This document shows, one piece after another, positions 36,468 through 45,670 of a stretch of 64,000 nt of DNA. Position 1 is the first letter of the stretch. Each line of letters begins with the position of its first letter. A program made the position numbers and the translations under genes. The notes below the pieces were generated by a model that saw nothing but the letters and a program-made list of their open reading frames with translations, searched no databases and had not been told where the DNA came from. The DNA is from a virus, in IMG/VR virus record IMGVR_UViG_3300048583_000198, positions 1-64,000 of that record; one strand, given 5' to 3'.

Positions 36468-37688
36468 TTACACCGGGGCAACACCACGGAGCAGACCGAT
36501 CCAGTCGTTACGCTCGATGAGCGTGCCGTAGTAGAACTGGATGGAGGCCAGACCCTTGTTGCCGTACGGGTTGTCGAGGGTAACCATGTCCTTACCAGGC
36601 GGCTTGATGACCAGATTGAACTTCGGCGCTTCCGGCGAGTTCGTCTGGAAACCAATCGAGGTGAACGACTCCGCGCAGACCGCGAGGCAGTTGAACACAT
36701 CGTACCGGCTGGAGGTCGCGTAGTACCCAGGATTCGACGTGACCGAAGCACCGATCGGGCCAGTGGCCGAACCGTTGTGCTTGATCATTTCCTGGTGGAC
36801 GATCACACGGAAACCAGCAACCGCACCGATTTCACCTTCGAGGACGGTCGTCTGAGAAGCGTACTTCTCAACCGGCACGAACATCTCGGTGTCGTTGCTG
36901 TTCTTCATTTCCATGAAGGTCGTGATCAGCTCAGGCGGAATGAACAGCGCACGGCTGCCATTGACGGTCGCCGTGTCCGTCAGGGTCGAACCCTTCAGGA
37001 TGGTGAACCGCTTCGGGGCACGGTTGCTGTCCAGCGCAATGCTGAGGCGGATGACATCGTTGTAGTCGATGATCGCCGCACCAGCACCCTCAGCCGTGAC
37101 CGTGGCCAGCGACGTGGCGGTACCCGCATAGCGGACAACACCAGCACCGTTGATCAAGTCGAGCTGCAGGAGAGCTTCCTTCAGCTGCTCGGCACCCTTC
37201 ACCAGCTCGTCGGTGAAGTGGGTACGCATCGCCATGTCACTGTCGAACTGCGTGCTCTCGTCCGTCCAGTCAGCGAAGAAGCCGACTCGGGTGAGGTTGG
37301 CAGAGACCGACGTACGGGTGATACCGACGCGGTTCACGCGATCAGCACCTTCCGTCACGAGCGGGATCTTCGCCGTGATCACACCGAAGTCACGGCTGGA
37401 ACCATACAGGTTGCCGTAACCAGGATTGCCGCCACCAGCACCCGTCAGAGCCGCACCCGAGGCGTCGATGCCCTGGAGGTTCTGGTTCAGGTCGCTGAGC
37501 AGCGGGTAGTAGCGATACTTCGTGAACGTCTTGCCGTAGTGGGCCGGCTGGTTCTGGACCGAAGAGAGCTTCGAGAAGTGAGAGTACTTCACCGCCTCGA
37601 TGATCGCCTTGCGATTCAGATACTTGACGACTTCCTGCGTGCCGATGTCACTCGGAGTGCCCGGAGGGGCATTGTATTCCATAGCCAT
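36468..37688 (-). CDS. Major capsid protein (N4 gp56 type)
   Basis: 406 residues, close to N4 gp56 (about 400). It starts MAMEYNAPPG, has the TQEVVKYLNRKAIIEAVKYSHFSK N-arm type region and later GSRALFIPPELITTFMEM and AVAGFRVIVHQEMIKHNG, as in N4-like capsid proteins. It forms the icosahedral shell. It is flanked by the scaffold gene upstream and a strong terminator downstream. Codon use is GC-rich and regular, as expected of a highly expressed gene. Confidence 0.88.
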   Translation of the reverse strand: MAMEYNAPPGTPSDIGTQEVVKYLNRKAIIEAVKYSHFSKLSSVQNQPAHYGKTFTKYRYYPLLSDLNQNLQGIDASGAALTGAGGGNPGYGNLYGSSRDFGVITAKIPLVTEGADRVNRVGITRTSVSANLTRVGFFADWTDESTQFDSDMAMRTHFTDELVKGAEQLKEALLQLDLINGAGVVRYAGTATSLATVTAEGAGAAIIDYNDVIRLSIALDSNRAPKRFTILKGSTLTDTATVNGSRALFIPPELITTFMEMKNSNDTEMFVPVEKYASQTTVLEGEIGAVAGFRVIVHQEMIKHNGSATGPIGASVTSNPGYYATSSRYDVFNCLAVCAESFTSIGFQTNSPEAPKFNLVIKPPGKDMVTLDNPYGNKGLASIQFYYGTLIERNDWIGLLRGVAPV

Positions 37689-37705
37689 GTTGCGTTACCT
37701 CAAGA

Positions 37706-38794
37706 TCAGATTTTCAGAGTTTTCCGAATGTGAGCCATCGCAGCATCGTCGTTCAATTCGTCGAGGTTGACCTGAGGCTTGGCACCGGGAGCAGAAGCTC
37801 TTGTCGGTGCGGCTGCGGCTGCCTGTTTCGAATTGGCGGGAGGCGTTGGCTGCACTGTCTTTTGGGCAACAGGAGTTGGTGTGGGAGTCGGAGTCGTACC
37901 GCCGAACGCCCCAGCCTGCATCATCTGCTGACCTACGCGGGTGTACGACTGAAGGAAGGTTTCGCCAGCGGGCAACTGTCCGAGGACTCGTGCACGATTC
38001 AGCTCAGCCACAATCAGGTCGTAACGACCCATTTCCTTCTGCTCGGTCAGGAGCTGCAAAACTGCCGGAGTTCGGTAGATCTCCGCTTTTGTGCCCTGGT
38101 CCCAAGCTTGGGCGTCAGAGAGCACTTTCCTTCCTGCGTCGGAGGCCGCTAGATCGGCCACAGTGGACTGGAAGACAACCTGCTCGTCTGTTACCCGATG
38201 ATCCGAAGGGGCGTAGGTGCTTGCCTCGGCTGAATCCAACGATAGCGGATCCACCTTGATTGAGTCAAGCAGCTTCTTGATAGCACCCGTTTTACCGGCT
38301 TGAACGTCGATGAGTAGCGATAGCTTCTCTTCATCGAGCAGGCCATTGTTCCGGAGCATTTCGACGTACTTCAGCTCCTTGTGCACCCGATTCATCTTCG
38401 AGTGGAAGCCGACACCCTTCTGGATGAGGCTGATGGCTTCATCCGGCGTGTTGAGGGTGATGTCCTGGCCAGCAGCACGAATGGGCTTGCCGAACAGCTG
38501 ATCGTAAATGGCCTTGTAGTCAGGCTCTTCTTTCGGCGGCGTAGCGGCGGCGTCACCGCTATTGTCCGAAGGAGCTGGCGTATTGTCTGTCGGCGCAGGC
38601 GTCGCAGCAGCATCCGCAGGTGGAGTTTCCACCGGGGGAGTTGCAGGCGGAGTCTCGACAACTGGCGGTGTTTCCACCGGAGGCGTCGGAGTCGGCGTCA
38701 CAGCAGGGGTCTCGCTGGCCTTGAGGTTGGCTTCGAGCTGCTTCTCGATTGCCGGGGCTTGAGCAAGAAATTCTTCGTCAGAAAGAATCGTCAT
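37706..38794 (-). CDS. Scaffold-like protein (N4 gp57 position)
   Basis: 362 residues. N-terminal acidic region, then tandem Pro/Thr/Glu repeats (variations on PPVETPP) over about residues 32-75, a helical middle and an Ala/Pro-rich tail. It lies directly upstream of the capsid gene, where scaffold proteins are coded. Lack of Cys and high helix content also fit. Its equivalent in N4-like phages is sometimes labelled tape measure. Confidence 0.7.
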   Translation of the reverse strand: MTILSDEEFLAQAPAIEKQLEANLKASETPAVTPTPTPPVETPPVVETPPATPPVETPPADAAATPAPTDNTPAPSDNSGDAAATPPKEEPDYKAIYDQLFGKPIRAAGQDITLNTPDEAISLIQKGVGFHSKMNRVHKELKYVEMLRNNGLLDEEKLSLLIDVQAGKTGAIKKLLDSIKVDPLSLDSAEASTYAPSDHRVTDEQVVFQSTVADLAASDAGRKVLSDAQAWDQGTKAEIYRTPAVLQLLTEQKEMGRYDLIVAELNRARVLGQLPAGETFLQSYTRVGQQMMQAGAFGGTTPTPTPTPVAQKTVQPTPPANSKQAAAAAPTRASAPGAKPQVNLDELNDDAAMAHIRKTLKI

Positions 38795-39081
38795 TGATTT
38801 CCGTCCTGTATCAGCTGCTGAAAGTTTTTGAGGTCGATATGGGCCTGTTCGGCTTCCGCCAGGATCTTGGTCAGATACTTCCGGAATACCTGCACACCCT
38901 TCAGGAACGTAACAGTACCACTTTCATCGCTGTTAATGTTAATGGACTGCAGGAGTACTTCGTCCCGAAGGAAGCCGTGAGCCACCACCGCCTGGAAGTC
39001 GGGGTTGCTGTTTAGGAGGGTATTAAGGGAAGCGCCCAGCCGAATACGGCGGTAGCACTCCGCGATTTCTTGGTCATACAT
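38791..39081 (-). CDS. Small structural protein (N4 gp58 position)
   Basis: 96 residues, helical with a basic-acidic mix, lying between portal and scaffold genes as gene 58 does in N4. The end overlaps the scaffold start by four bases (ATGA). Function unknown. Confidence 0.7.
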   Translation of the reverse strand: MYDQEIAECYRRIRLGASLNTLLNSNPDFQAVVAHGFLRDEVLLQSININSDESGTVTFLKGVQVFRKYLTKILAEAEQAHIDLKNFQQLIQDGNQ

Positions 39082-39084
39082 GCG

Positions 39085-41220
39085 TTATGCGCCCTTGGTG
39101 AGTTGCGTGTACCCGATGGCCTCATCCACTCGACCCAGATCGAGCAGGCCCTTGGTGATAGTGAGATCCTGGTTGGATTCACCTTGCGCTTCCATCTTGG
39201 CCATCTCACGGACATGCGATGTGCCAGTGCCCTGTTCGACGGTATCAAGACTCTGCTGATCGGTCTTCGCATTGAGCAGACGAGTCTGAGCTTCGTAGTA
39301 GGCTTTCTTGGCCACCTCGGTCTCGATCTCAGCCTGCAACTTTGCAACCTTGGCATTCGCTTCAGCGACTGCAAGAGGATCCGGCTGCGGCTCGTAATTG
39401 GCGATGTCATGAGCCAACTCAGGCATTTTTCGGAGCCGAGCCACCTCAGCCATCATCTTCTTCGTGATGTTGAAGTCGACCTTCGGACCCACGGTCTGGA
39501 GCATGAATGCCAGTTCCTGGGCCTTGAGGTTGTCCTCTTCCGCAGACGACACGTTCACAGTGATGTCGAACTTGCCATCAATACCATCACGAGTGATCGC
39601 AACGAACTGGTCGTTGGTGACGCGAACGATCTCTTCATCAGAGAGGAAGTCCTTCGACATCGAAAGGAACTTCATGCCGATCTTTGCCACGCCACTGGCG
39701 TAACGACGAAGCACAGACATTTCACGCTTGGCAGAAGCAGCTAAAGCGCCCTTCACGCCAGCTGCGACATCGCCCAACGAGCCAGCCGTCATGCCATTGC
39801 CCCAGCTCTGCTGACCGGTATAGCTCTCGGCATCGGAGTACTGCTGCATCATCAAAGCCATCGCACTCTGAGGAATCTCAGGGTACTTGTGCATGATGAT
39901 GAGCTGTTCCGGGTTGCCCATTGTTGGGTTGTATTCATAGTCCTCGCCGTTGTCGAACTTCGTACGGTTCGGTACGTCCAGGAACATCTTCGGCATACCC
40001 TGCTGACCGTTGGCACTGCGGCCCAACAGATCAATCATGCCTCGAGTGAGGGCACCAACAGTTTTCTGCTGTTCGATGAGCAGTTCACCATCCGGTTCGC
40101 CGTACCACTTCTTCGGGATGGGGTTCACCGGAATGATGACGAACGGAAACTCTTCGTCGCTGAATGGGCTGTTATCCAGCTGAATCAGGATGCCGTTGGC
40201 CCAAGTCGCCACAATTGGCTTGAGTTGGCCATTGCCCTGGATGTCCCACAGCGCATACATCTTGTACGCCACGAAACGCTTGCGCTCTTCATCGCTGAAC
40301 TGGAAAGAGTTCGGCGTGTTGGAATTGTGCTGAGCTTCGCCAGACGCAGCTGAAGCATTCGTGCTGACAGTGATGTGGTCGATGTTCTTGTAGCGACCAT
40401 CCGCACGCAGCTCACCCTTACTTGTTTCGAACGAGTAGGCAATGAAGCGAGCATCACTCAACTTGCCGTTGCAGCTGGGATCCACGAACAGATTCATCAA
40501 ATCAATGATCTGAACCGTTGGATGATTCTTGATAATCTTTTCGGAAAGAACCATCTGCACATCAGTGACGATGCCGATCACTGGAACGCCATTTGCCTGG
40601 GAATAAGCCACAGCCTCTTTGCGCTCAACTGGAAGCTTGTTGAACAGCAGCGGGTTGGCTATCAGCTGTGCATCAGCTTCAAGCTGTTGCAACAGGTCAG
40701 GACGATCTGGAGTGATAGGAAAGAACTGGATGGTTGGGACTTCGGTCGGAACCATCTCGGTAATGCGCTTCCAACCCACCTCGGCAACGACGGTGCCCTG
40801 GTTGTCACCAACACGCACCATCTCGTCGATGAATGCCACCTTGTCGACGTAACGCTCGAACTGGTGGTTGAGCAACAGCTCACTCTGCACTGCACCTTGC
40901 TTGTCTTCCCACGTACGAGGGGCCACATCAAACAGCTTGCTCGTGCTCAGGAATGGTTCCGACATGGACGGATGCCGCCATTCGGCGTGCTTCTTGATTA
41001 GCTTTGGCTGAACCTGCGAACGACCCTTCCTCTTGGGAGCAGCACCTTCGCCGGTTGCTTGGAGGTAATCCATCCACTTGCGCAGAAGGATGACGTACTC
41101 CTGCTGGGAAGGACGAGAGGCGTCCAGATCACCCTGGAGATTGCCAACACCTGGAGGGTTTGCCCAACCCGTTTCTTTGGCCAAATCGACGTAGATTGGC
41201 AAGCTGTCAGGGGTATCCAT
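39085..41220 (-). CDS. Portal protein (N4 gp59 type)
   Basis: 711 residues; N4 gp59 is 763. The portal forms the twelve-fold ring for DNA entry and exit. Support comes from length, from its place between the terminase and scaffold genes, and from segments such as FPFVIIPVNPIPKKWYGEPDGELLIEQQKT and GMIDLLGRSANGQQGMPKMF that match N4-like portals. A helical region rich in Ala, Lys and Gln (VAEANAKVAKLQAEIETEVA) fits a C-terminal barrel. Confidence 0.85.
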   Translation of the reverse strand: MDTPDSLPIYVDLAKETGWANPPGVGNLQGDLDASRPSQQEYVILLRKWMDYLQATGEGAAPKRKGRSQVQPKLIKKHAEWRHPSMSEPFLSTSKLFDVAPRTWEDKQGAVQSELLLNHQFERYVDKVAFIDEMVRVGDNQGTVVAEVGWKRITEMVPTEVPTIQFFPITPDRPDLLQQLEADAQLIANPLLFNKLPVERKEAVAYSQANGVPVIGIVTDVQMVLSEKIIKNHPTVQIIDLMNLFVDPSCNGKLSDARFIAYSFETSKGELRADGRYKNIDHITVSTNASAASGEAQHNSNTPNSFQFSDEERKRFVAYKMYALWDIQGNGQLKPIVATWANGILIQLDNSPFSDEEFPFVIIPVNPIPKKWYGEPDGELLIEQQKTVGALTRGMIDLLGRSANGQQGMPKMFLDVPNRTKFDNGEDYEYNPTMGNPEQLIIMHKYPEIPQSAMALMMQQYSDAESYTGQQSWGNGMTAGSLGDVAAGVKGALAASAKREMSVLRRYASGVAKIGMKFLSMSKDFLSDEEIVRVTNDQFVAITRDGIDGKFDITVNVSSAEEDNLKAQELAFMLQTVGPKVDFNITKKMMAEVARLRKMPELAHDIANYEPQPDPLAVAEANAKVAKLQAEIETEVAKKAYYEAQTRLLNAKTDQQSLDTVEQGTGTSHVREMAKMEAQGESNQDLTITKGLLDLGRVDEAIGYTQLTKGA

Positions 41221-41228
41221 GAACTACC

Positions 41229-42770
41229 TCAAACGATGTAACTGGACAGCCCTGAGGGCTGCGTCGGCTGCAAAGTGTCCCACATTGTCGGGATGTGTGG
41301 CGGACTTTCCTCAACCGCCATGATACCCGGCTTTTGGGGGACAATGTGAATCAACCGACTTGTGGCGTCAATACAGTCGTCATGTTTAGACTTCAAACCT
41401 TGCGGCGACGCCAAATGGAACTCATGCATCAGCTCCTTCAGTTCCTTAATTTCCTTGAACTCGAGCGGGAAAATGATCTCCCCGCCCTTGAGCTGGGGCA
41501 GAACGTTCATGAAGTAGGCCAGCTTGTTGGCGGTCGGACGGGTCTCGATGATGTTGAACCAATACTGGTGTTCAACCATCTTCTCTCGGATCCAGGAAAC
41601 AAAGCCATACTGCTGACCAGCCACCTCGATGGTCACGCCCAGAGGGCGGTACTTCAGGGCCAACCGGAACAGTTCTTTGATGTTCAAGTCCATGGTCTGG
41701 CGAACCACCATACCTTCGACCCAACGCCACTTTCCGTCGTTACCATAGGCCCAAACAAAAATCACTGAGAAGTCATTCTTCAGTGACGCCTTTGTAGCGA
41801 AGTCGGTCGTGATGTAGTACGTGTACTTCTGCGGAAGCGGATGCGGTTCAGCATTGCCCCAAGTGATGTCGACAGGACGCACCAACTGGTTTTCTTCGTT
41901 GGTGATCCGCAGCATCATTTCCTGGTTAAAGCCATTGGGACTGGTCTTCGATTGATCCATGCAGTAGTCGTAGGTAAAGCGGTCGGGCCACGCACCACGA
42001 AATTCTTCTCGAGAGCAAGGCCACTCTTCGCACACTGGCCATACGTTCACGTCCCAGTGACCGGATTCAACCGCTTCAATCAACGGATCATTCTTGTTGA
42101 ATGGCGTTCCGTTCCAGATGATTTTGTGTCGGCTCGGATGCAGAGCGTACGGAATTTCTTTCGTGATCAAGTTGCGAATGTCGCTCATGATCGTCGGAGA
42201 TGCTGCGTCTTTGTCGTCCTTGATAAGGTCGTCCAGGATCGCAATCACCGGTCGGCTTGTACCGTCACGACTACCGCGAACCGAAGACTGAGCACCGTAC
42301 ATCTGGATGTGGAAACGATGCCCTTCTCGGTTGATCAGCGTGATGTGGTCATCACGAAACTCAGCATCAGGGATCCAATACTGCAGAAACTTGCTGTTGT
42401 TGTACTTCAATTCTACGTTTTTGCGTAGCTGAGCCACGCCTTTGTCCATAGAGTTACCAACAAAGATGGCTGCAGGAACATCTCCAAAATCAGGGATTCG
42501 ACCGAAAACACCCAGGTAAAGTACCAGATATTCCGAGAAAAGCGTCGTTTTTGCGCTACCGCGGAAGCACAGATTCACCGTACGTCGACTTGGTGTAGGC
42601 ACCTTGTCGAGCATCATCAGGTGAATCACTGGAGTTTCGTTCTCTTCTGGAAACTCTGCTGAGACCAGCTTGATGAAGTTCACAAACTCAAGAGAAAAAG
42701 CACTCGGAGCGTACTGGTACAGGACGCTGTAGTTCACTTCATTGAGAAGATCTTCGATGCTCTTCAACAT
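41229..42770 (-). CDS. terL: Terminase large subunit
   Basis: 513 residues. ATPase: CFRGSAKTTL at about 68-77 (Walker A type) and VIAILDDL at 175-182 (Walker B). Nuclease: TTDFAT with D323, EVAG with E382 and HDDCID at 463-468, the acidic RNase H-like site. It packages DNA at the portal encoded next to it. The start at 42770 overlaps the stop before it (TAATG); an ATG at 42788 would add six residues. In N4 itself the terminase gene is several genes away from the portal gene, so the order differs here. Confidence 0.92.
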   Translation of the reverse strand: MLKSIEDLLNEVNYSVLYQYAPSAFSLEFVNFIKLVSAEFPEENETPVIHLMMLDKVPTPSRRTVNLCFRGSAKTTLFSEYLVLYLGVFGRIPDFGDVPAAIFVGNSMDKGVAQLRKNVELKYNNSKFLQYWIPDAEFRDDHITLINREGHRFHIQMYGAQSSVRGSRDGTSRPVIAILDDLIKDDKDAASPTIMSDIRNLITKEIPYALHPSRHKIIWNGTPFNKNDPLIEAVESGHWDVNVWPVCEEWPCSREEFRGAWPDRFTYDYCMDQSKTSPNGFNQEMMLRITNEENQLVRPVDITWGNAEPHPLPQKYTYYITTDFATKASLKNDFSVIFVWAYGNDGKWRWVEGMVVRQTMDLNIKELFRLALKYRPLGVTIEVAGQQYGFVSWIREKMVEHQYWFNIIETRPTANKLAYFMNVLPQLKGGEIIFPLEFKEIKELKELMHEFHLASPQGLKSKHDDCIDATSRLIHIVPQKPGIMAVEESPPHIPTMWDTLQPTQPSGLSSYIV

Positions 42771-43261
42771 TAGCCGATCACTCGCCAACGGCTCGAAGTC
42801 GTGTCATACCAAATGTCGACTGCTTGATTTGGCGTAAGTGTGAAGTCTGCGGAGCCTGGGCAAAGAAAACGATTGGCTGCCGTACTTGTAACGTCGTGTT
42901 TTAGTACGCAGTTAAATCCACCCACGTTGAGTAGCGTGAGTCGTGTGCGAGAAGGTTGAGCAGTGATGCCCGTAAGATCTCGAGCTGCATCCGTGCTAAG
43001 ACGAATCTCAGCAGCTGTTGCCAGATTGGTGGGATTCCAATCATTTTGATTGGCAATGAGCTGGGATGGAGAAATTACCGCTACACGATTGCCATTTTGT
43101 GCAACACCGAGCGGACCTAGTTCAGCTCCAGTGTCGTCAATGACAAACAAACCTGCTGCAGTAAAATAGATTTTCCAATCGCCTGTAGTCGGCGTACTGG
43201 GAGGAACACCAACTTCATCAAATTTGATTACCGGGATGTTTGCATTTTCAAGGGAAGCCAT
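42770..43261 (-). CDS. Virion/tail protein, beta-rich, 163 aa
   Basis: The sequence reads like a fibre or decoration protein: TGDWKIYFTAAGLFVIDDTG near the start, a C-terminal part LTPNQAVDIWYDTTSSRWRVIG typical of phage fibre tails. No family name can be given. It lies in the tail gene series before the terminase gene. Confidence 0.6.
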   Translation of the reverse strand: MASLENANIPVIKFDEVGVPPSTPTTGDWKIYFTAAGLFVIDDTGAELGPLGVAQNGNRVAVISPSQLIANQNDWNPTNLATAAEIRLSTDAARDLTGITAQPSRTRLTLLNVGGFNCVLKHDVTSTAANRFLCPGSADFTLTPNQAVDIWYDTTSSRWRVIG

Positions 43262-43264
43262 GAT

Positions 43265-44023
43265 CTATGCCTCTACGAGTACGTTGCCATTTTCATCTAC
43301 CAGCGGATCTCCACCGGAGGTCAGGATATCGTCGAAGCTGATGCTGACGGCTCCAGCCGCTTCAAGAATATCAAGTCTAGCATCAAGGGCATTGTCGGCG
43401 GCAATACGGGTTGCCGTTTCAGACGCCACTGCCCCCTCAACCGCAGTAAAGTCGGCAGACCATGTAGCAAACTCGCCGCTCAAAGCGGTGAAGCTCGCTT
43501 CCAGGGTTGTGAAGTCTAGGGCCAAAGCCGCCTGAGCTGCATCGACTGCTGCGATCTGTGCAGTGTATGCCGTAACAGTGGCCTCGAGATCTGCGAAATC
43601 AGCGTTAATTGGGGCTATTGCCGCAGCGATAGCAGCGATTCGGTTAGCCGTTTCAACCGCAATCGCAGCGTCTCGAGCAATCGGTTCAGCAGCAATGAGT
43701 GCACTCAATTCGACATCAAGTGCAGCCAGATCGTTGCTGATCTGGAGATCGGCAGCCACTCGAAGAGGGGGTTCAGCTGAAATCGACGCACCCTGGGCCG
43801 TAACAATGGCCTCAAGCACAGCCAACTGAACCGTCAGCGGCCCAGTCGTACCACCAATTTCTGCTACCGTTTCATCAATGATGTCCTGAAGCCCAGCGAC
43901 CTGAACGATCAACTCCTGGAGTCGAGCTTCATTGACGCCGAAATACTTGAACTCAACGACGTTGCGATCTTCGTCGGGAGTTACGGTGATGTTGGTCTGT
44001 TCGATTTCAACTTGGTCGGCCAT
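43265..44023 (-). CDS. Coiled-coil fibre-like protein, 252 aa
   Basis: Residues about 30-220 are one long Ala/Leu/Glu/Asp heptad region with IAA and ETANRIAA-type repeats, as in trimeric fibre shafts or long tape-like helices. The C-terminus SGGDPLVDENGNVLVEA is beta-like. Likely a fibre or tail component. It ends three bases before the next gene. Confidence 0.65.
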   Translation of the reverse strand: MADQVEIEQTNITVTPDEDRNVVEFKYFGVNEARLQELIVQVAGLQDIIDETVAEIGGTTGPLTVQLAVLEAIVTAQGASISAEPPLRVAADLQISNDLAALDVELSALIAAEPIARDAAIAVETANRIAAIAAAIAPINADFADLEATVTAYTAQIAAVDAAQAALALDFTTLEASFTALSGEFATWSADFTAVEGAVASETATRIAADNALDARLDILEAAGAVSISFDDILTSGGDPLVDENGNVLVEA

Positions 44024-44025
44024 GA

Positions 44026-44463
44026 TTACACGAGGCTCGTCGAGATGAGTCCGCTACCCTGAGCAAACCTCTCAACCACCACGCCCTCCGCATCGAGGAA
44101 CTCAACGACGAAGGCAAACGGCACATCCATTTCCATGTGATTCGGGCTCTTCGGAAGAACGATGCCTTCCCAGTCAGAGGCGTGAACCACAAAGGTGAGC
44201 TTGTCGCTGTTGGAAGCGTCGTCGGTAACAGTAAAGTTACCATTCTCTTTGGTGAGCACCATCAGATCGAGCGTGTCCGAAGGACGCAGCTTGATACGCC
44301 AGCGCATGCCGACTACCGTCGAGAAATTGCGATAGCTGTCATCCTCGAACTTGATTCGAAGACCAAACGAGTAGGGTGCCCCCTCAAACAGCTTGGGCAT
44401 CCGGACGATGTTGCTGCCGAAGACGTTCGGCGTACCATCAAATCGCATGTTCAGCGGGACCAT
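44026..44463 (-). CDS. Virion protein, beta-rich, 145 aa
   Basis: Reads like an immunoglobulin or baseplate-type beta domain: SFGLRIKFEDDSYRNFSTVV, WRIKLRPSDTLDLMVL, FAFVVEFLDAEGVVVER. No family recognised. Start overlaps the upstream stop (TAATG). Confidence 0.6.
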   Translation of the reverse strand: MVPLNMRFDGTPNVFGSNIVRMPKLFEGAPYSFGLRIKFEDDSYRNFSTVVGMRWRIKLRPSDTLDLMVLTKENGNFTVTDDASNSDKLTFVVHASDWEGIVLPKSPNHMEMDVPFAFVVEFLDAEGVVVERFAQGSGLISTSLV

Positions 44464-45065
44464 TATGCAAACCCTCGATCAGTGAGCTTTCCATTCACCG
44501 GAGCGGTGAACTCGTTTGTCGTGTTGGTGTTCATGAACATCTGCTCGCAGTAGTTCGCCTGGCCCAGGAAATCGGCTGCCTTTACCAGCGCACTTTCAGA
44601 CTTCTGCGAAGCGAAGTAGCGATGGCAGACATATGCCTTGAGCCAAGGAACCAGCATCTCAGGCAGATCCAGCGGCGTGAGTGCATCGTCCTGGTCGAGC
44701 GTGTATTTGACATGCTTGACCTTATAGACCACTTCCAACGTCTGCATCTGCGGATATGGGAAGTAGATCGACTGACCCAGCACCTGATACTCGCTCTGCG
44801 GCAGCTCCTTACCATAGACGTTGATCAGCTCGATGACGGCCAGCAGATCAGTCGCTTCCAGGAGGTACTCGTGCGTGCCTTCAACAACATCCAGCATCTC
44901 GCTCGAGTACTTGCACTTCCACTTGGCGTACGCATACGTCATCGCAGAATTGATCAACGGGAACAGCTTGGATCGACTTTCGATCACAGCGTTCGGTCGA
45001 TTGGCCGGGAACATGTCCGACAGTTCGTCGTGATACAGCTCCTGGAGAAATTCTTCGATGGTCAT
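44463..45065 (-). CDS. Head-tail connector-like protein, 200 aa
   Basis: Starts MTIEEFLQELYHDELSDM; a longer frame to 45104 has no good start. The largely helical N-terminus with KLFPLINSAMTYAYAKWKCKY, the middle beta part EYLLEATDLLAVIELINVYG and the C-terminal helix LKAYVCHRYF are like adaptor proteins (gp4/gp6-type) that bind the portal. The assignment is by pattern only. Confidence 0.55.
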   Translation of the reverse strand: MTIEEFLQELYHDELSDMFPANRPNAVIESRSKLFPLINSAMTYAYAKWKCKYSSEMLDVVEGTHEYLLEATDLLAVIELINVYGKELPQSEYQVLGQSIYFPYPQMQTLEVVYKVKHVKYTLDQDDALTPLDLPEMLVPWLKAYVCHRYFASQKSESALVKAADFLGQANYCEQMFMNTNTTNEFTAPVNGKLTDRGFA

Positions 45066-45100
45066 TAGCGTGGCCTCAGCTCGGTGAAAGCATCCTACCG

Positions 45101-45661
45101 TCAATCGGGGTTCAAGACTACTGTTGTGCGTACACTGCCGGTCATTGTTCCAGTGATGCGGTCAGTCAGGCCATCAAGGCTCTTGAACTTAACGACACTT
45201 CCCACAATTTCCGTTCGACCCATAGCCTCAGCCACCAGAAGCCGAAGAGCGTCCTGATAGGTCAAATCACCTTCCATGATGTCACTCCAAGCTCCACTAC
45301 CACCTGTTGTAGAGATGCCCTGAGCCTGTACTGGAACCGTATAGTTCACATTCACCTGGAATGTGCCCAGAGTAGCCACGACTGGAATACCACCACCGTC
45401 TACGAACAGGTTGCCTGTGATAGTCAGGTTGTGGCTGCTCTCCATTGGACGAACTCGCCACCCATTAGACAGGAAGTAGTAGGGAGGAATGAGCAGACCA
45501 CTGCCAAGGTCGTCACCACCGGTTGATCGAAACGCAGGCAAATACTTCGCATTGTCTGAAAGCACAATCCAATCACACCACCGGCTGTAAAGCTCGGTGG
45601 CGGTGACTGAAGTGCTATCCAGGATGATGCGTTTGGCTGCTGGATCAAAGGTGATAGCCAT
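45101..45661 (-). CDS. Tail protein, 186 aa
   Basis: Beta-rich throughout, with AITFDPAAKRIILDSTSVTA and IEGDLTYQDALRLLVAEAMG (the latter variant is MEGDLTYQ...). The TYQDALRLLVAEAMGRT...GS..KF.S.DG..DR segment is common in phage fibre or spike head-binding proteins. It sits next to two larger tail genes and ends in VLNPD. Confidence 0.55.
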   Translation of the reverse strand: MAITFDPAAKRIILDSTSVTATELYSRWCDWIVLSDNAKYLPAFRSTGGDDLGSGLLIPPYYFLSNGWRVRPMESSHNLTITGNLFVDGGGIPVVATLGTFQVNVNYTVPVQAQGISTTGGSGAWSDIMEGDLTYQDALRLLVAEAMGRTEIVGSVVKFKSLDGLTDRITGTMTGSVRTTVVLNPD

Positions 45662-45670
45662 GACGCTGCC

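Noticed and set aside
36375-37733. 452-residue plus-strand frame opposite the capsid gene
   Set aside because: Arg/Val/Asp-rich mirror of the GC-rich capsid gene with no recognisable features.
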